Origin: Cystobacter fuscus DSM 2262
Lineage (GTDB): Bacteria; Myxococcota; Myxococcia; Myxococcales; Myxococcaceae
DNA length: 64,000 bases
NCBI RefSeq assembly: GCF_000335475.2
Contig: NZ_ANAH02000011.1
Span: 186,001-250,000 of the forward strand
Reading direction: 5' to 3'
The translations under genes and the position numbers were made by a program. The notes under the pieces were generated by a model that did not search any database, had not been told where the DNA came from, and saw nothing but the letters and a program-made list of their open reading frames with translations. Positions 22,709 through 30,363 of this stretch are shown piece by piece; the stretch's first letter is position 1, and every line of letters begins with the position of its first letter.

Positions 22709-24853
22709 TCAGAAGCGCTCGTCACGGGCGCGCCGCCAGTTCGTCCACCCGGACTTGGGCTCGGTGTTGTTGTGGGTTGTCAGGGGACGCGTGGTCTGCC
22801 GGACCTCGCCGTCCTGGGTGCGGTAGGCGGCGGCCAGGCCGCGGTTGACGTCCACCACGTCCTCGTTGAACTCGCGGTGGGCCTCGCTCACCGGCGGCAG
22901 GCGCTCGGCCTTCTCCGCGGTGTCCACGATGGAGCCGTGGGGGACGAACCTGCCGTCCGGCACCTCCACGCCCACCACGATGGCGCCGATGCCGATGTAG
23001 CAGTGGCTGCCGACGACGGCGTCGTGCACCACCGCCTTGAAGCCCACGAAGGTGTCATCCCCGATGTAGCAGGGGCCGTGCACCAGGGCGTTGTGGGCCA
23101 TGGAGACGTTCTTGCCCACGTACACCGCCCACTCCTCGCCGCCCACCACCACCTTGCGCTCCTTGAGGGCGTGGATGACCACGCCGTCCTGGATGTTGGA
23201 GTTGGCGCCGATGTGGAAGGGCGTGCCCTCGTCCGCGCGCACCGAGCTGCCCGCGGCGATGTGCACGTGGTCGCCGAGCACCACCCGGCCGATGACCGCC
23301 GCCTGCGGGTGGACGAACGAGGAGTTCGACATGAGGGGCCGGGACTTGATGTGCCGCAGCCAGCCGAGCGAGTGCGGCGAGGCCTCCAGGTGGCTCGGGT
23401 GCCGCGCCTCGGCGTGGGCCCGCGAGAGCACCGCGCGCACGCCCTGCTGCTTCTGCTCCACGGAGGGCGCGCTCGGGTGCGGCTTGTGCCGACGCCGGTG
23501 CATCCAAGCCCCCACCGCGTGAATCACCATGCCGCCCGTGAGGCCCTCCACCAGGTGGCCGCTCAACGTGCCCCCCGCGGTGACGAGGAAGGCCACCGCC
23601 TCCACCCGCTCCTCCTTCCACAGGTGCACGAGCGTGCCCACCTCCACCAGGCGCAGGCCCACCACGCAGAGCAGCCCCGCCAGGCCCGCCAGCGGCACCT
23701 TGGCGATCTGATCCGACAGGTACAGCATCACGAAGAGCAGGGACGCGGAGTGCAGGAAGGCGGCGAGGCGGGTGCGGCCTCCGCTCTGCACGTTGACACC
23801 CGAGCGCACCACCACGCCCGTGACGGGCATGCCGCCCATCACTCCGGAGCCCAGGTTGGCCAGGCCCTGGCCCAGCAGCTCCAGCGTGGGCTGGTGGGGT
23901 CGGGAGGTGGGCGCCATGCGGTCGGTGACCCGCGCGGACAGCAGCGACTCGGCCGCGGCGAGGATGCCGAGCGGCAGGGCCGCGGCGAACAACTCCAGCC
24001 ACCGGCCCTGCAGGTCCGGCAGCCGGGGCGGGGGGAGACTGGAGGGGACCTCGCCCACGCGGGCGATGTCCCAGCCGAGGTAGCTGGCCAGCGCCGTGAC
24101 GATGCCCACGCCCACCAGCGCCGCCGGGAAGCGCTTGAGGTGCCGCGCGGCCACCACCAGGAAGGCCACCGCGAGGCCCGACAGCGTCGACAGCCAGGAC
24201 ACCTCGTGCAGCCACTCCGGCCGGTGCATCATCTGCGCGAGCTCGAACACCCGGTAGTCGAAGCCGAGCAGCTCGGGAATCTGTTGATCGAGCAGCTTGA
24301 TGCCCACGCCCGTGGTGAAGCCGGCGAGCACCGACTCAGGTACGTACTTCATCAGCCGGCCGGCGCGTCCGAGGGAGAGCAACAACTGCATGCAGCCCAC
24401 GGCCATGGCGGCGGCCGCCGCACCCGCCACGCCGAAGCGGGCGACCAGGGCGAACACCATGGTGGACAGCGCCGCGGCGGGGCCCGTCACCTGCAGGGGC
24501 GTGCCACCCATCATCGCCGCGATGCCGCCGCCCACCACGCCGGCGATGAGGCCCGCCGAGGGGGGCAGGCCGCTGGCCACCGCCAGGGCCAGGTTGAGCG
24601 GCAGCGCCACCGCCGCCACGGTGACACCCGACAGCACGTCCTGGGGAATGAAGCGCACCACGTCCTTCCAGGAGTCCACCAGGTAGCGGCGCACCGAGCG
24701 CCACTCGGCGCCGAAGCCGTCCTCCGAGGGCGGGGGGCGTTGTCTCTCCAGGACGCGCGACAGGGGCCTTGGCGCGGGCAGGCGCCGGGCGCGCGTCAGG
24801 GCACTCTTCTCGCGCGTCAGGGCATTCTTCTCACGGGCTCGTTGCATGGGCAT
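22709..24853 (-). CDS. SulP anion transporter fused to a gamma-class carbonic anhydrase
   Basis: A 714-residue fusion from the ATG at 24853 (24847 is an alternative; no clear ribosome site). Residues ~60-470 are a SulP transporter: FIPQDVLSGVTVAAVALPLN, SGLPPSAGLIAGVVGGGIAA, VTGPAAALSTMVFALVARFG and a dozen hydrophobic segments. The usual C-terminal STAS domain is absent. Instead residues ~508-680 are a left-handed beta-helix like Cam/CcmM: VRADEGTPFHIGANSNIQDG, VVIH, VGKNVSMAHNALVHG and GDDTFVGFKAVVHDAVVG. The three zinc-binding histidines are present (H561, H587, H592 from this start), as is the Arg of VRADEG. The protein probably couples bicarbonate (or sulfate) transport to CO2 hydration at the inner membrane. 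Two SPFH genes follow. Confidence 0.85.
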   Translation of the reverse strand: MPMQRAREKNALTREKSALTRARRLPAPRPLSRVLERQRPPPSEDGFGAEWRSVRRYLVDSWKDVVRFIPQDVLSGVTVAAVALPLNLALAVASGLPPSAGLIAGVVGGGIAAMMGGTPLQVTGPAAALSTMVFALVARFGVAGAAAAAMAVGCMQLLLSLGRAGRLMKYVPESVLAGFTTGVGIKLLDQQIPELLGFDYRVFELAQMMHRPEWLHEVSWLSTLSGLAVAFLVVAARHLKRFPAALVGVGIVTALASYLGWDIARVGEVPSSLPPPRLPDLQGRWLELFAAALPLGILAAAESLLSARVTDRMAPTSRPHQPTLELLGQGLANLGSGVMGGMPVTGVVVRSGVNVQSGGRTRLAAFLHSASLLFVMLYLSDQIAKVPLAGLAGLLCVVGLRLVEVGTLVHLWKEERVEAVAFLVTAGGTLSGHLVEGLTGGMVIHAVGAWMHRRRHKPHPSAPSVEQKQQGVRAVLSRAHAEARHPSHLEASPHSLGWLRHIKSRPLMSNSSFVHPQAAVIGRVVLGDHVHIAAGSSVRADEGTPFHIGANSNIQDGVVIHALKERKVVVGGEEWAVYVGKNVSMAHNALVHGPCYIGDDTFVGFKAVVHDAVVGSHCYIGIGAIVVGVEVPDGRFVPHGSIVDTAEKAERLPPVSEAHREFNEDVVDVNRGLAAAYRTQDGEVRQTTRPLTTHNNTEPKSGWTNWRRARDERF

Positions 24854-25071
24854 ACACGTGTGCGGATCGGCACGTGCCAGAGGGCACGCAGCCAGGGGGA
24901 AGGCCGCCAGGCGAGAGGGAAGGACACGGGAGTGCCTTCCCGCACGCGGAGGCGGGGTGGAGGGTGGACGTGGCGGAGCGCCGCGCGGGCACGCGGGCCC
25001 GTCACGCACGCGCGCGCATCAGCACCCGGGGCGCTGGCACCGGGCGGACGTCGGGCGTGAGCGCAGTCCGC

Positions 25072-25404
25072 TCAGCGACAGAAGGGCTCTTCGTCCGGGA
25101 CTGGATTCGAGGGCCGCCACACCATCACCTGCCGGGGGGTGATGACCTGGGCGGGCGGCAGCACCCGCGCGCGGCGCTCGTGCCGCACATGCGGGGTCTC
25201 TCGAGGAGGACGCGGAGGCAGGCGGCGTACCCCCGACAGCCGCGCCATGATGCGCGAGAGCGTGAAATCCTTGTCGAGTGATTCCTGCGTCTCCTCGGTC
25301 GCCGCGGCACTGCGGACGGCCAGCTTCCAGGTGTAGGCGGTGAGCGGGCCGACCAGCCCGAACACCAGCAACCCCAGCAGCATGTGATGGATGACGCGCC
25401 TCAT
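25072..25404 (-). CDS. Small single-pass membrane protein
   Basis: A 110-residue protein from the ATG at 25404, with a GGGGGGC stretch about 10 bases upstream; an in-frame GTG at 25425 is an alternative. One membrane segment, MLLGLLVFGLVGPLTAYTW, is followed by a proline- and arginine-rich tail (RLPPRPPRETPHVRHERRAR). I recognise no family. It lies upstream of the SulP fusion on the same strand with a 218-base gap, so it may be in the same transcript. The role is unknown. Confidence 0.5.
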   Translation of the reverse strand: MRRVIHHMLLGLLVFGLVGPLTAYTWKLAVRSAAATEETQESLDKDFTLSRIMARLSGVRRLPPRPPRETPHVRHERRARVLPPAQVITPRQVMVWRPSNPVPDEEPFCR

Positions 25405-25609
25405 CGGTCTTGGTGCCCCCCACACAGGCGGTAAAACCAGCCAAAACCCATTCTTCTAACACCTCTGGGCAGGTCATGTGCAAGTCAAACGCACCAGGAC
25501 TTTTCTCATTCCTACAAAGAAAAGTGGATGATGGATGGATTCGTTTCACCCGAAAGTAGTTGAGGGAATCTAATGAGTCGCATCCATCAGGCTCAACTCG
25601 TGGGGAGCG

Positions 25610-26929
25610 CTACGGCGCGCCCAGTAGCTCCAGGGCGGACGTGGTCAAGGTGGTGACGCCGGTGCGCAGCGTGCGTTCGCGATCGGGCGAGAAGAGGGGC
25701 GAATGCAGGGAAGGAAGGGTTTCGCCCGAAGCCTTGGCCTGCGCGTGCCGTTTGGGTTCCACCGTGCCCACTCGGAGCATCACCGAGGGGACGCCAGCCA
25801 GGCCGTACTCGGAGAAGTCCTCGCCGCCCATGACGGGTTGGCCCTCGTTCACGTTGGGGGCGCCGAGCATGCGCGACAGGGCCTCCGCCAGCCGCTTCGT
25901 CAGCTCGGGATCGTTGTAGGTGGCGGGCGTGCCCTCGGCGATGGCGATGTCGGGCTTGCGCGGGGCGCCGGCGGCCTGGGCCTCGGCGTTCACCACGCGC
26001 TCGATGGCGGTGAAGAGTTGCTGGCGCACCTCGGGCTTGTAGCTGCGCACGGTGAGCTGGAGCTTCACGGCGTCCGGGATGATGTTGTGCGTGGTGCCGC
26101 CGTGGATGGAGCCCACCGTCACCACCGCGGGCTCCAGGGGAGACTTCTCCCGGCTCACGATGGTCTGCAACGAGAGGATGGTGCGGGCGGCGAGCACGAT
26201 GGGGTCCACCGTGGTGTGGGGATAGGCGCCATGGCCGCCCTTGCCGTGCAGGGTGATGTCGATCGAATCCACGCTCGCCAGGGCATAGCCGGGCACGTAT
26301 TCGACGGTGCCCGCCGCGGCGGTGGCGCTGTTGTGCACGGCGAGGGCGAAGTCGGGCTTGGGAAAGCGCTTGTAGAGGCCGTCGCCGAGCATCCGCTTCG
26401 CCCCGCTGCCGCGCTCCTCGGCGGGTTGGCCCACCATGACGAGCGTGCCGCGCCAGCGCTCCTTCGCGCGCGCGAGCAGCGTGGCGGTGCCCAGCCAGAC
26501 CGTCATGTGGACGTCATGTCCGCAGGCATGCATGACGGGCACGCTCTGGCCCGCGTCGTCCTTCATCTTCACCTGGCTGGCGTAGGGCAGCCCCGTCTTC
26601 TCCTCGACGGGCAGGGCGTCCAGGTCGGTGCGCAGCAGCACGGTGGGGCCCTGGCCATTGCGCAGCACGGCCACCACTCCGTGACCGCCCACCTTCTGCG
26701 TCACCTCGAAGCCGAGCTGGCGCATGCGCCCGGCCAGCTTCGCCGCCGTCTTCTCTTCCTGGAGGGACAGCTCGGGGTGCTGGTGCAGGTCGCGGTAGAG
26801 GCCATCCAACTCGGGATAGAGCGCGTCGAGGCCGGCGAGCACGGGGGCGGGATTCGTCGCGGCATGCGTGGCTGCGGGGAGCCCGAGCGTCGCGGCGAGG
26901 CACAGCGGCAGGAGGGGGAGTGTTTTCAT
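25610..26929 (-). CDS. Exported M20-family amidohydrolase (peptidase M20D type)
   Basis: A 439-residue protein from the ATG at 26929, with a Sec signal peptide (MKTLPLLPLCLAATLGLPAA, cleavage near THA). M20D features are LYRDLHQHPELSLQEEKTAA, RTDLDALPVEEKTGLPYAS, MHACGHDVHMTVWLGTA (metal ligands His/Asp), GQPAEERGSGAKRMLGDG (catalytic Glu pair), HGKGGHGAYPHTTVDPIV, and GEDFSEYGLAGVPSVMLRVG at the end. Relatives hydrolyse N-acyl amino acids, hippurate or amino-acid conjugates. With its signal peptide it should act in the periplasm or outside the cell, perhaps releasing amino acids from conjugates during feeding. The dinuclear site looks complete. Confidence 0.85.
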   Translation of the reverse strand: MKTLPLLPLCLAATLGLPAATHAATNPAPVLAGLDALYPELDGLYRDLHQHPELSLQEEKTAAKLAGRMRQLGFEVTQKVGGHGVVAVLRNGQGPTVLLRTDLDALPVEEKTGLPYASQVKMKDDAGQSVPVMHACGHDVHMTVWLGTATLLARAKERWRGTLVMVGQPAEERGSGAKRMLGDGLYKRFPKPDFALAVHNSATAAAGTVEYVPGYALASVDSIDITLHGKGGHGAYPHTTVDPIVLAARTILSLQTIVSREKSPLEPAVVTVGSIHGGTTHNIIPDAVKLQLTVRSYKPEVRQQLFTAIERVVNAEAQAAGAPRKPDIAIAEGTPATYNDPELTKRLAEALSRMLGAPNVNEGQPVMGGEDFSEYGLAGVPSVMLRVGTVEPKRHAQAKASGETLPSLHSPLFSPDRERTLRTGVTTLTTSALELLGAP

Positions 26930-27038
26930 GGTGGCGACGTCGTACTCCCGTGGAGGGGACTCCGCCCAGCACCCCCGTGCTGGCCGCGTCCCGCTCCCCT
27001 GCCTCCCACCCCGTGTACTCAGTTGCTCAGTTGTGTGC

Positions 27039-27215
27039 TCAGTTGTGCGGAGGGAACGCCGCCGGCTCACCCGTGGCGCCATTGCCGTCGGGCTGAGGGC
27101 CGGAGCGCTTCTCCTCCTCGGTGGAGCGGTCCGCGCCCTTGTGACGGATGGGCTCGTCCTGCTCCGCCTTCCCTTGGCGGGGAACCTGCTTCTCGTCGAG
27201 GTTCTTCTTGTTCAT
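27039..27215 (-). CDS. Small highly charged hypothetical protein
   Basis: A 58-residue protein from the ATG at 27215, preceded by GGAAGAGGCGAGAC, a good ribosome site. The sequence (MNKKNLDEKQVPRQGKAEQD, then EPIRHKGADRSTEEEKRSGP) is almost entirely charged or polar and predicted disordered. No family is recognised. It is bounded by an upstream DyP peroxidase gene (same strand, 142-base gap) and the M20 hydrolase. The good ribosome site and the codon bias support a real small gene. The function is unknown. Confidence 0.5.
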   Translation of the reverse strand: MNKKNLDEKQVPRQGKAEQDEPIRHKGADRSTEEEKRSGPQPDGNGATGEPAAFPPHN

Positions 27216-27357
27216 GTCTCGCCTCTTCCGTGAAGGGTTATTCCCTGGAAGGTGCGCATGGCGGGGCGGGCTGGCACGCAGGGGCGGGGGTGATGTTCTT
27301 GCCTTGCCTGGATGCCCCCCGAGCGGGAGGGCCGTGTCCCCCGCGCGAGGGCGCCGT

Positions 27358-28833
27358 TCACGAAGCCAGGAAGCGGAGGGCTCGGATTCCTGGCAGGAAG
27401 AAGTAGGCACCCCCCCGGACGTGGACGAAGCGGGGCACGCCGGTGATGCGCTGGCGCACGGGCTCGGCGGGGATGCTCACCGCGTAGTTCTCCGCGCGAG
27501 CACCCTCCACCTCGGGGTCGTGGTTGTTTCCGGCGATGGGATCCCTGCTGTCGTAGAGCCCTCCGAACTTGGGGTTGTTCATCCAACTCTGTTGGATGAA
27601 TTCGAACTGGCGCTGGATGTTCGCGTTGAGCGCGACGAACACCATGCCCTGCTCACCATCGGGGTCCTGGTAGGGCCGGCCCCGCCGGATGAGCTGCCGA
27701 CGGTCCGAGACCTTCAGCGACGTCTTGCTCGAATCCGGCACGAGCGTGTCGCGGGGGTTGCTCCGGCGGATGTGCGAGGCCACGGGGCAGCGCAGCCCAT
27801 GCGGGTCATTCCCATACAGGAAGTCGTTGTTGCGCGTGGTGTCCAGTCCGAGTTCCTTGTCATCCCGTTGTGGGCACAGGGAGAGCGGTGCACCGCTGCG
27901 CCAACGCCCCATCAGCTTCGCGGCCAGCAACTCGCGCCGATGGGCATCGCCTTGGGGGTCCACGGAATCCCGCGAGTGCTCGTGCAGGAAACGCTCGAAG
28001 GACTCGACGTCCTGCCGCAGCTTGCGCAGCACCAGGTAGGTGCCATTGCATCCCAGGTCCTTCCGGGACGAGCCTTCGAGCGAGGGGAGGAGCCCGCGCG
28101 AATCCTGCTCCGCGGACACGGTGGGAGAGGAGGGCAGCTGCCCGTATGCGTTCTCGTAGCCGAGGATGAATTCTCCCGCCTTGATGGGCGGTGTCTGTCC
28201 GGGCTTCGCTGGAGTGCCCTCGATGGTGGGCTGGGTGATGCCATCCCGGAAGCCAAACGCCTCCTTGAAGCCGTTCTGGGTGCCCTCCTCGCCGTCCATC
28301 CTCCGCAGGCACGCGTCCTGGACGAACACCTCGCCCAGTCCGGAGGCATAGCGCTCGCGGTGGCGCGCGTGGAGGGCTTCCATCTCTTCCAGGTGCTGCT
28401 CGTCCCCGGGGGTGAAGAGCATGAGGACGAGGTGGATTTCCTTGTCCTCCTCGCCCTTCCGGGCCGGCCCGCCAAAGCACCACTTGTCCGGCGCGCTCGC
28501 GCCCGTGTCGCCGAGGGCACGAGCACGGTGGGCACTGGTCTGTCCCTCGACGAACTCCGGCAGGAAGGACTCGCGCACCTCCCGAGGCAGCCCGAGCGCC
28601 GCCAGACCCTTCTCGGTGAAGGCCACATGCACCGCATGGTCCTTCCGCTGGCCTTTCTCCTTGGCCCTCTGGAGGTGCTTCATCGTGGTGACCTGCTCGG
28701 ACAGCTCCCGCAGCCAGGCCTTGGCCTGCTCCGGATGCTTCACCCGGAGGAACGCGTAGCGCGCGCGCGGCAGGTCGCCGTAGCCGGCGAAGACAATCGC
28801 CTGGATATCATGCCCATCGAGCTGCTTCTTCAT
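27358..28833 (-). CDS. DyP-type heme peroxidase
   Basis: A 491-residue protein. The chosen ATG at 28833 overlaps the upstream stop (ATGA); an in-frame ATG at 28851 would add six residues. DyP features are IQAIVFAGYGDLPRARYAFL, HVAFTEKGLAALGLP, and GFRDGITQPTIEG containing the GxxDG motif with the distal Asp. Near the end, EQGMVFVALNANIQRQFEFI, SWMNNPKF and the NHDPEVEG region belong to the heme-binding C-terminal part. DyP enzymes use H2O2 to oxidise dyes, phenols or lignin-like compounds. It is longer than typical bacterial A- or B-class members, closer to the long type. No Tat signal is visible, so it is cytoplasmic or encapsulated. It is coupled to an unknown duplicated-domain protein. Confidence 0.85.
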   Translation of the reverse strand: MKKQLDGHDIQAIVFAGYGDLPRARYAFLRVKHPEQAKAWLRELSEQVTTMKHLQRAKEKGQRKDHAVHVAFTEKGLAALGLPREVRESFLPEFVEGQTSAHRARALGDTGASAPDKWCFGGPARKGEEDKEIHLVLMLFTPGDEQHLEEMEALHARHRERYASGLGEVFVQDACLRRMDGEEGTQNGFKEAFGFRDGITQPTIEGTPAKPGQTPPIKAGEFILGYENAYGQLPSSPTVSAEQDSRGLLPSLEGSSRKDLGCNGTYLVLRKLRQDVESFERFLHEHSRDSVDPQGDAHRRELLAAKLMGRWRSGAPLSLCPQRDDKELGLDTTRNNDFLYGNDPHGLRCPVASHIRRSNPRDTLVPDSSKTSLKVSDRRQLIRRGRPYQDPDGEQGMVFVALNANIQRQFEFIQQSWMNNPKFGGLYDSRDPIAGNNHDPEVEGARAENYAVSIPAEPVRQRITGVPRFVHVRGGAYFFLPGIRALRFLAS

Positions 28834-30143
28834 GAGAGCCATCTCAGCCATTCCTTTACCTGCTCCGTGGACAGGCGGGCCTTCGCCTTCGCGCGGATGT
28901 TCCTGTTGTTGTAGATGTTGGAGACGCTCAGGTCCGGGTGCCGGGTGAACCAGACCTGTGTGTAGACCTGATGCTGGCGGACCCACTCCTTGAATTCCTC
29001 CTCGCGGTCGGCACCCAACTCCAGACGTGGAGGCCAGACGCGCAGCCGCATGGAGGGGAATCCCTCGGTGTTGCACCAGATGGTGGTGAGCCCGATGCTC
29101 GCCCGGTCCACGAACGTGCCGAGGTAGTCCTCCCAGCTCCCATCGTAGTTGCTGAAGAAGAGCAGGCGGTGCTTCGCGCGCCCCGCCTCGAGCGGCTCCT
29201 CGTTGCGCACGAGGATCCAGCGCGCGAAGTGGATGCCCTCGATGCCCCCGAGGCGGCCCTCGGCGAAGGAGTACCTGGCCCAGTAGCCCCACACCCACAG
29301 CGCCAGCTTGACCAGGAGCAGCCGAGACAGGCCCGGCTTGAGGTCCACCAGGTGCGTGAGCTGGTTCTGCGTCTGGAAGTCCTCGCGCTCGAGCAACCTG
29401 CCCCGTCTCTCGCGCCCCTTGAGGCGGTAGGTGGGGCGGGTCGCCCCCCCGCGTGCTCCCCTCAATCGATTCGCCGCGACCTCCACGAACCTCAGCCCCA
29501 ACAAGGCCAGTCCCGTGGGGAGCGCCACTGGCAGCGCGAGCACGCCCAATCCGACACGCATGGCGCTCGTGCGCAGCAGCCGCTTCTTCCAGGATGGCCG
29601 CTCGGGGTCGAGGGTCAGCTGCTGGGCGGATGCGCGCGCTTCGAGGTATCGCCCGATGTCCGCGTGGAGTTGATGCTCCCCCCCTGGCCGGTACTGCCCG
29701 CGAGCCTCATCGAGGTAGCTTTGGATGTGCTCCCGTACCCGGGCGTCGTTGTCGATGCTCTCGACGCTCATGCCCGGGTAGCCCTGGAAGAAGAGGGGCT
29801 CGCTCAGCGCGTGGTCGAGCAAGTAGCCCACGAGGGCCTCATCCGTGTCCTCGGCTCGGAGCGGTGGCGCGCAATGGCAATAGATGTGCTCGCGCAGCGT
29901 GCACCCAGCCAGGCGCACGAAGTTCCGCAGGAAGTCCTCCACGGTGCAGTCGAAGTTGGCCTCGAACGCCAGCATGGGACCAGGAATGATGACCCAGCGC
30001 AGGAAGTGGGTGGTCTTCAGCTCGTCGAACGAGAGGTGTGGGTTGTGCTGGATGTCATGGCCGATCTTCTCCAGAACCTTTTCCAGCGAACGGAAGCGCT
30101 CGAGCTGGATGGGCACGAGCACCGTCAATGCATTGCGCTTCAT
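28830..30143 (-). CDS. Uncharacterised protein with an internal duplication, coupled to DyP peroxidase
   Basis: A 437-residue protein from the ATG at 30143 (AGCAGGTGG upstream); an in-frame ATG at 30245 is possible. The N-terminal part has KTTHFLRWVIIP, then LAFEANFDCTVEDFLRNFVR with IYCHC. The C-terminal part has GIHFARWILVRN, then LLFFSNYDGSWEDYLGTFVD with TIWCNT. The two align as copies, suggesting duplicated ferredoxin-like (dimeric alpha-beta barrel) domains. The segment between holds one or two hydrophobic stretches (MRVGLGVLALPVALPTGLAL). It ends inside the DyP start codon (ATGA), so the two are made together. It may anchor the peroxidase to the membrane or assist it. No known family is recognised. 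Confidence 0.6.
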   Translation of the reverse strand: MKRNALTVLVPIQLERFRSLEKVLEKIGHDIQHNPHLSFDELKTTHFLRWVIIPGPMLAFEANFDCTVEDFLRNFVRLAGCTLREHIYCHCAPPLRAEDTDEALVGYLLDHALSEPLFFQGYPGMSVESIDNDARVREHIQSYLDEARGQYRPGGEHQLHADIGRYLEARASAQQLTLDPERPSWKKRLLRTSAMRVGLGVLALPVALPTGLALLGLRFVEVAANRLRGARGGATRPTYRLKGRERRGRLLEREDFQTQNQLTHLVDLKPGLSRLLLVKLALWVWGYWARYSFAEGRLGGIEGIHFARWILVRNEEPLEAGRAKHRLLFFSNYDGSWEDYLGTFVDRASIGLTTIWCNTEGFPSMRLRVWPPRLELGADREEEFKEWVRQHQVYTQVWFTRHPDLSVSNIYNNRNIRAKAKARLSTEQVKEWLRWLS

Positions 30144-30363
30144 GGCCACCTGCTTGCGCCTCCTCGCCCGCCCGTGGGACCGCGCGGAGCGTTTCAACGC
30201 CTGGCCGGGTGAGCGGTGGACCGCTCCTGTACTCGTGTCATCCATGCGAAATCGCCCTCGCTTGTTCTGGTCTGAGCGGAGGGGTTGCATTCGTGACGGG
30301 TGATGGAGGAACGGCCTCCTCGCATGACTCACGGGAGCCGTGGCGCACGCCTGCTCCCGCGCA

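Noticed and set aside
22685-25060. A 791-codon plus-strand frame opposite the SulP-carbonic anhydrase fusion
   Set aside because: No motifs and His/Arg-rich; the opposite strand carries an unmistakable SulP and anhydrase sequence.
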